A DNA stretch of 64,000 nucleotides from Evernia prunastri. Lineage: Eukaryota; Ascomycota; Lecanoromycetes; Lecanorales; Parmeliaceae. The translations under genes were made by a program, and so were the position numbers. The notes under the pieces were generated by a model. That model was not told the DNA's origin. It searched no databases and saw nothing but the letters and a program-made list of their open reading frames with translations. The stretch covers positions 1 to 64,000 of the forward strand of contig NKYR01000167.1 in NCBI GenBank assembly GCA_003184365.1. The letters run 5' to 3'. Within the stretch, counting starts at the first letter, position 1; each line of letters begins with the position of its first letter. Shown in pieces: positions 12,246 to 24,193 of the stretch.

Positions 12246-12735
12246 TCACTTTCCAGAACCCTTAGTCCAGTTTTGCCACATGCCGCCGAGGAACCCAGGT
12301 GCCTTGTTCTGCTCTGCGAAACTCGCCTTGCGTGCGGCAGCGGATGCGTCCTGGGAGTTACGCTTTTGGTTGTTAAGGCCTGCGAATTTGGTCACGGATG
12401 ACTGTGGTGAGTTCAGATGTCAGCGTTGTTTGCTAACAACCCAAAAGGCTTGAGAATGACGGGTATGAGCGGTTGAGAGCAGAGCAGAATTTCAATGAGT
12501 GGGTGACTATGAATCGAGGGCCGGGTTCGGAATAGCAAGGGGCGAGTAAGAGTGACCATGGAAGTGGGAAAATAGGGAGAAAACAAAAAGAAGCCAGAAA
12601 ACTCACGCGTCTACGCTCCGCGGTGCTACCGGTGCCAGCATCGCGGGCAGCGTCAACGCTGTTACGCTTTGTGAAACCACCAACACTGCTGCCGATGTTG
12701 TTGCTGAAGACGCCTTTATTGCCGGCGTTGGACAT
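12246..12735 (-). CDS. Small conserved-looking fungal protein, 94 residues
   Basis: Exons 12735..12607 and 12401..12246 join in phase 0 across a 205-nt intron (GTGAGT...CACAG). The joined product reads as one coherent small protein. The N-terminus is MSNAGNKGVFSNN, the middle has KRNSVDAARDAG, the splice joint makes RRRSSVTKFAG, then KRNSQDASAAARKAS, and the end is GFLGGMWQNWTKGSGK. Two KRNS copies and RRRSS/RKAS look like targets of basophilic kinases such as PKA (inference). It has no signal peptide or membrane segment and is probably soluble and partly disordered. I recall similar small stress- or conidiation-associated proteins in other ascomycetes but cannot name the family. An in-frame upstream ATG at 12831 was not chosen because the extra 32 residues look like untranslated leader. 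Confidence 0.65.
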
Positions 12736-13387
12736 GGCTACTTCGATTCGTTTTGGGGAAGTAGATACGGTTGAAGTTGAGGGAAGCTGTAGAAATTTGG
12801 ATTGCGGCGGCGTCGAGTGTGTAGATTCCAAGTGAAGACGTTAGGAAGGATGGCTGGGCGAGGTGGATGGGAGTTTTTGAACTTGTAAATTGTAGGGGAA
12901 GAGAAAGGAGGGCGAAGTACTCTTATTAATTCCTACCTTCAAGAGGAGTAAGTAAGGGCATTCATTGATAGCTTCAAATGACTGGCAATCCAGTTGTCTA
13001 AAGCTAAGGTAGTGAGGTCATGATAGCGCGGGGAGATCTCAAAGACAAACAAACAGACCCCCACTTGCTGCCACCATCGGAAAATCCCCGCAATACTCTA
13101 CCGTACATTACATAAGGTATCTTACCTTACACTTTACTTACATTAAGTACCTAGGCACCAGGCCCAAGGTTCGCTTTCTCATGAATAAGGTAATAATTGA
13201 TAGAGAAAGAACATAATAAAAAGTACGTGAAGTACGCTCTATTCTATTAGATGAGCCTAGGAAAACGGAAAAAGGAAAAAGGAGAGCCTCTCCGTGCAAG
13301 CTAAATCAGTCTCGAGTAAAAGGCGCAGAAGCTAGCTTATCGCTCTTCCTCATTCATACCTTCGTACCTACCAATTCCCCCAGTTCA
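12736..13387. other. Intergenic, no supported gene
   Basis: Holds the promoter of the 94-residue gene (pyrimidine tracts near 12740-12830 on the minus strand) and the 3' region of pyruvate carboxylase. The stretch 13090-13300 is A/T-rich, with repeated TACCTTA/TACTTA-like words. Confidence 0.5.
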
Positions 13388-16300
13388 CTATTTCACAATC
13401 TTGCACACAAGATCTTGCCCGTCCACCGAGTCTCCCTCCTTCACCTTCAGCTCTGCAATCTTTCCGGAATGTGGAGCGCTGATGACCATTTCCTGTAGCT
13501 TGACTTAGCAAGACATTCGGAAAAAGGAACCAAGGGAAAAAGGGGCAGCATACCATCTTCATAGCACTCAAAACAGCAACCGGATCTCCCTTCTTCACTT
13601 CTCCTCCATCATGCACCCGGACTTCAACGACCACACCTGACATCGGTGCCCCTACTTGACTGCTGTCGCTGGCGTCCGCCTTTGGCCGGCTGAGATTCTC
13701 TACCCCAGCCTTCTTGTCATCCACCGTGACCTGTCTGACCTCTCCGTTCATCTCGTAAAAGACCTCACGCTGACCAGTCTGCTCCGATAGCGGGCCAATG
13801 GCCAGCAGCTTCAGGATGAGCACCTTACCCCTCTCTAGCTCCACGTGAAATTCCTCACCTACCTCGGGCTTGCTGAGGAAGAACCGAGTAGGCAGTACGC
13901 TCAAATCACCGTACTTGCTGGTAAACTTCCTGTAGTCTTCAAACACCTTGGGATACATGGTGTAGCTTGCAACATCGCATTCAGAAGCACTGCCAAACTT
14001 CGAGTTGATGTCTTTCTTGATTTTCGCAAGGTCCATCGGTTCAAGGGTCAGTCCAGGCCGCTTGTCAAGCTTCTGTCGGCCGCGAAGAGCGTCGGACCGC
14101 AGAGGTTCTGGGAAGCCGCCGTATGGCTGTCCCATTAATCCCTCGAAGAACTCTAGTACCGACCCAGGGAAGTCGAGCTCTTTCGCCTTCCTCTTGACGT
14201 CCTCTTCGCCGAGTTTGTTAGACACCATGAATTGAGCCAGGTCACCAACGACCTTCGAAGTCGGCGTAACCTTGACAATGTCGCCAAGAAGATCGTTGGC
14301 TTGCTCATACGCCTTCTTCGTCGCGGCCCATTGCGTGCCGAGGCCCAATTGGGAGGCTTGGAATATCAAATTGGTCAGTTGGCCACCTGGTATCTCATGC
14401 TCGTAGACTTCTGGATCGGGTCCGGTCAGACCGGCCTCGAAGGGTGAATAGAGCAAACGAAGCTGGGCCCAATAGGTATCTATCGCTCGGACATGATGAC
14501 CATTGAGACCTGGCTCCAGTCCAGTCCCCTCAAGGGATGCAAGTAGAGCACCAACACTGGGCTGAGAAGTCATGCCAGACATGCTGTCAGTAGCTGTATC
14601 GACGGCATCTGCTCCAGCATTTGCACAGGCAACGTAGGTTGCTACTCCTGTACCTGCTGAGTCATGTGTGTGGACATGGATTGGGATATCCGGATACTTT
14701 TTCCTGATCGATCCAATAAGCATTGTTGCGGCTTTTGGCTTCAATACACCCGCCATATCCTTGATGCCGATGATGTGTGTGCCAATTTTTACTATTTTTT
14801 CGATCAAACCCATGTAGTACTCCAAATTGTACTTCTTCTGAGGATTGAGCATATCACCACTGTAGCAGACGGTGGCTTCCACCACGCCTCCAGCTTTCTG
14901 TACGGCCTTAATACCTACCTCCAGCTGATCAATGTCGTTAAGGGCATCGAAGATTCGGAAAATGTCGACACCATATCTCTTCGCCTGCTCGCAGAAATGA
15001 AAGATTGCATTGTCTGGTAGCGATGAGTAAGCCACACCATTGGCGCCTCGCAGCAGCATCTGGAAGGGGATGTTGGGGATAGCTCTCCTCATCTTCCGTA
15101 ACCGATCCCAGGGATCTTCATAGAGAAAACGCATGGCCACATCGAAAGTAGCTCCACCCCAGCATTCCAGACTGTATGCGTTGCTGTAAGCATGACTGGT
15201 TTCTTTCGAGATGTTCAACAAATCCACTGTACGGACACGAGTAGCGAGCAGTGACTGATGAGCATCACGCCATGTCGTGTCCATGAGAAGGCATCCTTTA
15301 TTTTCACGCACTGCTTTTGCATAAGCAGCGGGACCTTCCTTGTCAATGATGTATTTCCAGCCTTTCGTGCAAGGTACAGACGTATCGATAAGTTTTCCTT
15401 CATCGTCATAGAGTTCGGGCATGATGATATCGCCCTTGAATTTAGGCTCGCCAATTTGGCCTTTGATACTACTACCGTTGACAGCCACATCTCCAAGATA
15501 GCTCAGCAGCTTCTGTGCTCTGTTTTGACTTCCAACAAGTCTAAACAGCTCTGGGGTGTCGTCAATGAAGGTAGTCCAGCAGGTACCATCGATGAACGTT
15601 GGGTGGGTAAGCAGAGATCCGAGGAAAGGAATATTGGTCTTTACTCCACGGATTCGGAACTCGACTAGAGCGCGAAGCATCTTTCTTCGCACAATCTCAT
15701 AGGTCGAGGCGAGGCAGGTGCACTTTACCAACATAGAATCATAGTGAGGGGTAATGATTGCACCAGCAAATCCATTGCCACCATCCAAACGCACACCGTT
15801 GCCGCCAGCAGATCGATAGACCTCGATCTTACCAGTATCCGGAGAGAAACCAGCGGCAGGATCCTCAGTAGTTATCCGGCACTGGATCGCGAACCCACGA
15901 GTGGAGATGCGGTCCTGCGTCAAACCCAGCTGTTCCAAAGTTGCACCGGCAGCTATCTGAATTTGTGCTGCAACAATATCGATGCCGGTGATCTCCTCTG
16001 TAATGGTGTGCTCGACTTGAATGCGTGGGTTGATTTCGATGAAGTAATGTCTTTGCTGCTGGTCCACGAGGAACTCTGCAGTGCCTGCATTTCGGTAGTT
16101 GACCGACTTAGCCAACTTGACGGCGTCCGACAAAATCTTATCGCGGACGTCAGTTGGCAGGTCTTTTGCCGGAGCCAACTCCACGACTTTCTGATGGCGT
16201 CTCTGGACACTGCAGTCTCTCTCGAACAGGTGCACTACATTTCCTGTGCTGTCTCCTAGGAGCTGGACTTCGATGTGCTTTGGACGGTCCAAGAATCTCT

Positions 16301-17096
16301 CCACGAATACTGTTCCGTTACCAAAAGCAGATTTTGCCTCGGAAGTAGCTCGATCAAAGGAGTCTTTCAGGGACTCCTGCTCTCGTACGACTCTCATACC
16401 TCGGCCGCCGCCTCCGAATGCAGCCTTGATGATGATGGGGAACCCGTATTCGTCGGTGAAGGATTTGACGTCTTCAAACTTCTCGACGGGGCCCTCAGTT
16501 CCGGGCACAACGGGCACATTGCACTTCATTGCGAGTGTGCGGGCAGAGACTTTGTCTCCCAACGAGTCGATGGTTTCAGCGGTGGGCCCGACAAAGATCA
16601 AACCTGCTGCCTCGACCGCTCTCGCAAAATTCGCGTTCTCCGAGAGGAATCCGTAGCCGGGATGAATCAGACTGACCCCGTGCTGCTTTGCGATCTTGAT
16701 GATCTCGTCACCTGCCAAGTATGCGCCCACGGGAGTGTATTGACCTCTTTTCCCAATGACGTATGCTTCGTCGGCCTTTTGTCTGTGCATACTGAGACGG
16801 TCCTCATAACTGAAGACAGCTACCGTCTGTAGCGAGAGCTCGTGGGCCGTTCGGAAAATCCTTATAGGTATCTCTCCTCTGTTGGCAACTATATCGCCCT
16901 CCGTCAGCAAAGGAAGCAGTCAATGGTGCGACATATGCTGAGTTCGGGGAGGGGGGGGGAAGTCCAACGCACCCAGAATCTTTTTCAATTCCATGATGGT
17001 TGAATTTGCTCGCAGCCTCTGATGCACGGTATGATCCTTGCCCGAATGGCCGGCATCAAAGAATTCAGCATACTGGTCGTTGTCGTTATGAGCCAT
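13388..17096 (-). CDS. pyc: Pyruvate carboxylase
   Basis: Exons 17096..16973, 16888..13554 and 13492..13388 give 1187 residues, the usual fungal length. It carboxylates pyruvate to oxaloacetate with ATP and biotin, feeding the TCA cycle and gluconeogenesis; fungal enzymes are mostly cytosolic and no targeting peptide is visible. Order: biotin carboxylase domain (KILVANRGEIPIRIF at about 39-53, completed across intron 1; ATP-grasp glycine loop GGGGRGM at 200-206; EINPRIQVEHT at about 326-336), carboxyltransferase domain (RDAHQSLLATRVRT from 582; metal-binding HTHDSAG further on), and C-terminal biotin carrier domain with AMKM, biotinylated Lys1152. Intron 2 (61 nt, GTATGC...TACAG) falls exactly between AMKM and EMVISAPHSG. 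Intron 1 is 84 nt. The gene lies downstream of, and on the same strand as, clathrin heavy chain. Confidence 0.96.
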
Positions 17097-17873
17097 GATG
17101 AAAAAAAGGGTATGTAGAGCTCCCGCTGCAGAGCGGAGGAACGGAAGGGTTGTAGGAAGGCCAATTGATGGCGTGGAAGAAAGGAGAAAACGGGAGAAGC
17201 TGTAGGAGGTTGAGGAGAAAGCAATTCAGTTGATGAGAGGTGTTGTTATGCAGTAAGTGAAGGAAGGTGCTGGAGGACAATGATATAACCCTCGGACGGA
17301 TGGTGGGGTGAACTCGCAAACAGGCCGAGAACGGGTACTCCGACAACCGATAAGCACAATGACCGAACATTTACGACTTGCTTTTTTATCTCAATTCATG
17401 TCATACTCTTGCATAAAAGTCAAAGCTTCCAAGCTTCCAAGACTCCAAGACTCTACATATTCTACATATTCTACACACCTTGGCAAATCTTACAATTTTC
17501 TTGGGGTTCGGAAGCACATGCATGGGCAAGAGTACCCGGCTGTTGTGTGTTCCCCAAGCTTCTCCGACTGCTAGTCGAGGAACAGGACGACATTGCGAGT
17601 AATGGTATAGAATATTGGATGAATCTGCTTTGCTCTCAAATCCTTCTCTATCAAGTACACGTTGGAAGCTTGCTAAACCTCTTGCACGCTTGCATACAAC
17701 ACGACCTCGCTCGACCTCGTGGGGTTCAGCAAATCATCACTAATTGCTTTGTATGTTCAAGTCAAAAAGCACCACCATCGAAATGCGCTCCAACGAGGGA
17801 GCAAGTGGAGCAGAATCGGCCGAGATTGCTCGGCAACTTTGGTCAAGCAGATCCCGTAACGTCGCTGAGGCAT
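17097..17873. other. Intergenic between clathrin and pyruvate carboxylase genes
   Basis: Promoter region of pyruvate carboxylase, with runs of purines near the start codon. Short tandem doublets occur at about 17428-17475 (CTTCCAAG twice, CTCCAAGA twice, ATATTCTAC twice). No gene is seen. Confidence 0.5.
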
Positions 17874-20800
17874 CTAAAAGGCTCGATAGCCGGTGGGTTG
17901 AGGAGTGATACCATTGGTCTGAGAGTAAGGTGCTGGCATGGGACTTCCTCCTTGCGTCAGCATAAGTCTCGATCCGCCCAAGATGGGCGTGCTGTCCTCT
18001 TCTTTCTGCTCTTTCGCTTCGCGAGCCTTGCGTTCATCGTTGTCTCTCTTGAGTCCCTCAATCGTTGATGCCTGTTGGCTCATATAATTGATCATGAAAG
18101 GCATGCTGAAGTCCGTAAGACCATGACGCCAGGACAGCTCCATCACGACATTGAGGCGAATAAGATCATAACAAGCGTAGAGCATGCCAACGTAGCATTC
18201 TCGACTGCCAATATCGACAAACTATATTCGTCAGTAAGTGCCTTTGCAAAGTACTCTTGGAGTCGGAGAACACCTACGTAACGAAGCAAGTCTTCCACAA
18301 CATCGCTCTTACTAGAGAGCGCCGCCGTCTCGATAGCGTCTTTGTACAGCTTGTCTTGCTTGGATAAACCTATCGACTTCTCCCACCTTTTATTCTTGCG
18401 GTAAATGTTAGCAGCGATTTGCCGGAAGAAGACAAGCTCATGCTTCTCAAGCCGTGAAGCAAGATCTGCCCAATCATAATTGTCGTAGTTCTCGACTGAG
18501 TCGCGCAATGTCTTGTAGTCTTCCTCTTCGATTAGCAGATCGTTGATGGCATCATTGACAGTCCTCTTGTTCTGGCCTTGGACATTGAGCAAGAATGGCT
18601 TGATGAGGGGGTGGTCATCGGTCTTCTTGAACATCTTCACCACCCGGTTGACTTCAATACGAGGAGTCAGGGCTTGGAGCAGGTCCGTAAGTAATGTTGG
18701 TTGCTGTTCACGGTAAAAATTGAGAGCGCGATAATATATCTCGAGGTTGGCGACTTTAGCAATGATGTCTTTGAACGAATGATGTTCCCAGGCATCAGAC
18801 GAACGCTCTATCATCGCCAGAGCAGCATTGTCCCATTCATCATCGTGACAGTAGAGGAAGATCAGTTCCGGCCAAAGGTGTGCTTCCTCACATGCACGGA
18901 TCATCCCAGGCATGTTGATACGGGCCCAGAACAGCTTCAGATGCTCCATCACCCGGTCAGGATGGTACTTGGATAGTACAACGCCAAGGCTTGTAAACAT
19001 GGCTTTATGCGCACGCTCGAGACCCAGCCCGGCCTCGAGTAGTGAAATGAGCTCATCGAAATAGCCGTTGCGCTCGTATTGCTTGACTAGGTTTGGAAGC
19101 TCTTCGGCGTGAACAATAAGGTTGAGACCACAGATCTGAGCCAGCCGAAACTCCTTCTTTGCCACGCAGGCCTCGTTGACCTGCTTCCAAACTTTGACGC
19201 TATTTGCCTTTCGCGCACATTCGACGGCTGCTTGATAGTCTTCTAGATGCACAAGCGTTGTTGCAAGTTTCGCCCAATTGGAGATACTAGTGAAGAAAAT
19301 TTTCGCTGCCTGGTGATAACCTTCTTCGTAAGCCTTGTCGCCAGAGGCCTCGACATCCGCAACGTTGGAAGAGTGCAAAAAGTCCTCGAGCTCGCTTAGC
19401 TGGTCGAGTCGAGCGTAGGAGAAGGCAAGCGCGGTGTCAATGGCTGGCTCTCGCTGAGTCTTTCGTGCCATACGTAAATACTTGACCAGTTCTTCGTCTT
19501 TTCCAGCGTGTGTAGCAATGTCGATCACTTCGTTATGATTGCTTGGGTCATCTGCACGAATGTAGGACTCAATCGCATCACCAATACGGAGACCATCGAG
19601 TTGAGCTTTGGCAACCTTGCTCCAGACTTCTGGTATTTCGACACGCTCCGCATACTCTTGGGCACGATCGATGCTGACAATGTGCTCAACCAGCACAGTT
19701 GTTGCTGCGGCATGGTTCCCTTCCTTTTTGTAGATCTCAAATGCCTCCTCTAGCAAGCCCACGGATATGCACATGTTGGCTATCTCTTCTGCGTTGTAAG
19801 CAGAGAGTTGATGTATATACTCCATCAGACGGCCCTTATCAGCTTTGGCGGCAGTGAGCATGAGCAGATTTTGAAGGCTGCCGTTGTCGCTGAATGGAGA
19901 CGGTTCGAGAATGATTTTCTCGAGTAGCTCGATGAGCTCGGCAGGCAGATCGGCATCTAGAAATGCCTTGACAGCTACAGAGACTTTCTCGGGTTCAGTA
20001 GACTCAGGGACGGCAGTCGAAATAACCTGATCAACCAGGGAACGTCGGTGGATGTTGTTGCCGTTCAGAACGAAAGCCCAGATCTCCAGATCAGCTCGCT
20101 CAAGGAGATACCGAGCTTGTGCCTTGTACATAGAATTTTCATTGGTAATGTTGATGAGCTCAAGGTCATTCTGACCTTTTCGGTACGCGATGTATGCGAG
20201 ATTGGGGTCTCGCTTCTCACAGTACTTACCCACAGTCAACGGGTCGTACATGTCGTTCTCCTTGAGAAATCTCTCGGGATTATTGTTGCTGTCGATGTAA
20301 ATCTTGGCCAGTGCATTGTAGACAGCTTGCTGCTGATTTCCGCTGGCGAGTGTAGCTTCAAGAAATGGTAGAAGCAGCTTGAGGCGGTTCCGTGATTCGA
20401 CTTCGGAAACAAGATCGTTGATAGGAATAGAGGCAGGATCGACGGATTGGAGGAGGTTCTTTATGATTGACTCGTCGCAATCAACATCAAGTAGTCCACC
20501 GATGACGAACGGTGTTCTTGCTGGATTGACGCGCTGAACGTAGACCTCAATGGACTTGAATTGCTGATTCTGGTAGAGATAAAGAACCAAGTCATGGATG
20601 AAATTGAAGCGATCACAGACTATAATCAGTGGTAGTTGCTCCGTCAGTCTAGCTTCTTTCAGGAAATTCTTCACCTTTTCCGGGTTGTAGAAGTTGTTGT
20701 CTCGGCAAATGCGCTCGACTTCTGTAGTCTGCTTCATCGCAGTGGCAGCCTCGATGTACTTGAAAACGACCTCGGGATCTTCGCTCAGGTTCACAATGCT

Positions 20801-23206
20801 ACCAAGATAGTAATACAGGCCTTCAGCTGTTCGATATTTCTCGAAGAGGTCGATCAAACGGTGTGGTCCCAATGAATCAGAGTACTTGGTGGCAATTTGA
20901 TAAACTGCATGGAGATTTTGACGAATGTTTGCCTTTAGCATTTCATTCAAGCAGTCGAGTGATTGGTCAACAGACAATCGTCCAAAGTAGTCGACCAGCC
21001 AACCTTCTGGATTATTGAGCTTATCGGTACGAACGATGTTCCTCTTGATCACGGCTGGATCTTCCGTATTCTCTAGAACTCGTTGGTAGAGCTGGGCATT
21101 CTCACAAAGCTGGGCAATGCGGGCCTTGTCGAAATGGGAGAACATCTGATTGCCAAGTATGGCATCCGCAACTTGGGGCGCATTGATAAGATTCATTTCC
21201 AATAAGCGAGTTTGCAAATGACCTTGCTCTGGTTGGTTGTCCTTGAGCACATCCAGAAGGAATGCTGTAGCGGGCTGCACCAGGTTCTGGGACTGGAAGA
21301 CATCAACAACTCGCTCGATGTCCACCAGGGGTCCGTTCTCGTCATTTGCAAGGGCGATGGCAAACTCTGCACCTTTGTCAGGATTCGTTTGTACGATGTT
21401 CCGGATCAGAATAGCAAAATCAGGCTGATATCCAGTTTTCTTCACGAAGGGGAGGATCTGGTCGATTTGCCCTGTCATCGCGAGTGCGGCAATGACTTTG
21501 TGTGGAACGTTGGCCCGTGAATAGATTTGCAAGGCGAGCGCAGGGTCGTATGGCTGGGCAGCATCTCCCAACTCTTCCGAGCACTCCAGTTTGTTTTCGT
21601 TCAGCCACTTCTCTATCAAGTGCTTTCGACTCTGCTGGAGGACAAGTCGGCCGAGCTCCAGACTCTCTGCTCTGTTGAGCGGTCCCTTGTCTAGTAAAGT
21701 CCCAAAGTATTGTAGATGCGGAGTCAATCCACCACCTTGTGAAGGTAATCCTTGAAATCTCGCGGTCGTTTGGGGCGTTCTCAGGAACCCCCGGGGAGAA
21801 TTGGCAGCGATCTTGGCAGCATCCGTATACTGACCGGAAGCCATCAGGTTTTCGAATTGTTGTGCGTACAGGTTATCGGCTCCTGGTAGTCCAGCTCGTG
21901 AAGCAAGCTTAAGTGCGAGGGCGCCATTCGCAGGATTTTGCAGTAAATAAGGGATGATGGTGTTCTCGTCTACACTGACCGAGAGGACTTGTCCTTTGCG
22001 ATTGACTCCGACAATTCCAGAAGATTCAGAATCTGGGGCTGTGGTAAAGATCGTCTCGCTTGAGATACGGTTCATGAAGATGCAAGCGGCAGTCTCCAAG
22101 TCGTATAGGTGGATGAAGCCATATTTCGTCACCATATAGATAACGTTGTATTTCTGAGACACCTGCATGGCCACGGGGAAATCATTGACCGCTTCAGGAG
22201 GGAAGTACACGTCGACGGCTTTCTTTGCGAAAGGAGGGTTTGACGCCTGGTGGTCGATCTCCACCACATGCAGCTTTGCTGACGCCGCAGATCGCACTGC
22301 GAAAGTGAACACTCTCGTGTCTGCCGGTGCACCTTCTAATCTGATTGTCCCGAACGCGGCGGCGTGAGCCTCAATTGCCTGGCTGATACCACGTTCTCTT
22401 GAGTACAACTGCATCTGACCAACAACACGACCCTGTTGTTGGGTGATTCCTACGACAGCCATCCATTTTTCGTCCTCGTTCACCCGGTAGTTGATGATTT
22501 GACAGCCCTATCGAATTAGTGTCAGCATGCCCAGAAGTATACGGACTGGCACTCACGGAAAGATTTGCGTTCCGGTCGAATATTTTCAGTGGGGTAGTAG
22601 GCGGTTGTTCGAAGACGTTCCAGTGATAGACCGAATTCTCTGTTACTAGCCCCAAGCTATCCGAGCTGTACCATTTCCAGTATATCACGTCTTCCAACAT
22701 TGTATTGGAGTTGACTTTGATTTTCTGTCCAAGATCGAAGATTTGTAAGGTTCGCTGCTGGGCTTTGAGGGCGATGACCTGCTTATACCAATGCATGATG
22801 GCGCTGTCGGCCTTGATAGGTCTCTTGATAATCTCATTGTTGTTTTTGAGGTTCACTATGATGACCTCAGGGTTGGCGCCTTCCGGAATTGCCTGGCGGA
22901 CGCAGATGTAGTGATCGGACTCTAGTGTCTGCTGAAGTTAGAGCCTATGACTCGAGGGCTCTAGGAATGTGAGACTCACACAGGAATTAAAGCCTATGGA
23001 TTTTTGCTTTCCTAAAGTCAGTGTAACCCTGCGGAGGATGTAATATGAGCTGTAGCTTCGGTGGACGTACGTCAATCTCTGTATGCGTCAACTGTACGCA
23101 AAGGCACGTTAGCTGGTATTCACAGTCTTTCCAACGTTTTCACAGCTGGGAGTAATCTCACCTGAAGTAGCTCAGTAAAGCGAATAGGCAGAGCGTTGGC
23201 CGCCAT
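17874..23206 (-). CDS. Clathrin heavy chain
   Basis: Six exons: 23206..23162, 23091..23071, 23006..22980, 22928..22557, 22507..18278 and 18221..17874; 1680 residues, the normal family length. It forms the triskelion leg of clathrin coats at the plasma membrane, trans-Golgi and endosomes. The N-terminal propeller begins MAANALPIRFTELLQ, with FNSCTLESDHYICVRQ completed across introns 3. The long exon holds the linker and the repeated CHCR alpha-helical leg. The C-terminus has the trimerisation region (DIGSRECYVGML, then MPFMINYMSQQASTIEGL), a charged coiled stretch and RLMLTQG. That last motif matches the QLMLT motif known to recruit Hsc70 for uncoating. The first 31 residues are encoded by three very small exons of 45, 21 and 27 nt. 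All splice joints are in phase 0. Confidence 0.97.
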
Positions 23207-24193
23207 GATTGAGGTGTTATCCGTTGCTCATCCACCAACTCCGCGCTTGCCGGGAACTGAGGGGATAGAAAGCAGCCAACTGGTAATCTCGAAATGAGTG
23301 ACTAGACGTTGAAGAGGGAGCTCAATATGAGTGCGAAAGAAAAGGAAGAGGGAAGAAATTAGATGTGGTGATGTTGTTGACATCGACAGCGGAAAGCTCC
23401 TGAATCTTTAGCTGCCTCGCGCCAAGCTTTTTAAGGCTGAGACGCCGGGTAGTAAGTAAATCACTGCTGGAGCTGATTTTCAGACTCCACGCAGCCTCAA
23501 ACTATTATCAATTTTTATGACTTCCCGGAAAGTGAGCATTAGAATCACTGCAGATGGCTTTTAATGTAGTACAGTGATTTTGCTTGGGGACTCTGATCAT
23601 AAAATGTGAGATGTAGTCTGAGTGATGCTTTGCTGGCGCTGTATCCCGATTCAATCGACCCAGTGAGTCCAGCGCGTTCTATTTTGACACCATCACGAGT
23701 CTATTGAGTACTCCCTATGAGATCTTTCGAGCCCAATCTCTTACTCGACGGTACTCGTTCGTACATCTACTCAATCCCACCGGAGTGAAACATGCACCAT
23801 CAAAGCAGCAGCATCATATCTGAATCTGTACGATGAGCTCAAAATGGGTTGGACTAATTCAAAGAGATTCGTCGACCAAGGCGTGGATATCGTCATGACT
23901 GCACACATGAATCGAGGAGTGCCAGCTTTCCAAAGCGTTCGGTATCTTGAGAAGCTCTCAGAGAGTCGAAGATGACGACCGGGATCAACTAAGCGTCGGT
24001 TTTCTGGCTGCATTTGTTACTATTTGTCTTAAAGGGCACGATGGTTATGAAACACAAAAGAATGCGCAATCGGCCAAGACACCGTTCTCACACCTAGACA
24101 TGTTTACTGTGGACTCGACCAAATGTCTTTTTCATTGAATAATGTTGCAAGCTTTGACTACCTAAAATACCTTGATGCCTCGTGAGCTCGTAC
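23207..24193. other. Intergenic, clathrin promoter side
   Basis: Contains the upstream region of clathrin heavy chain and the 3' side of the leftward DCAF4-like gene. No further coding sequence or repeats are seen. Confidence 0.5.
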
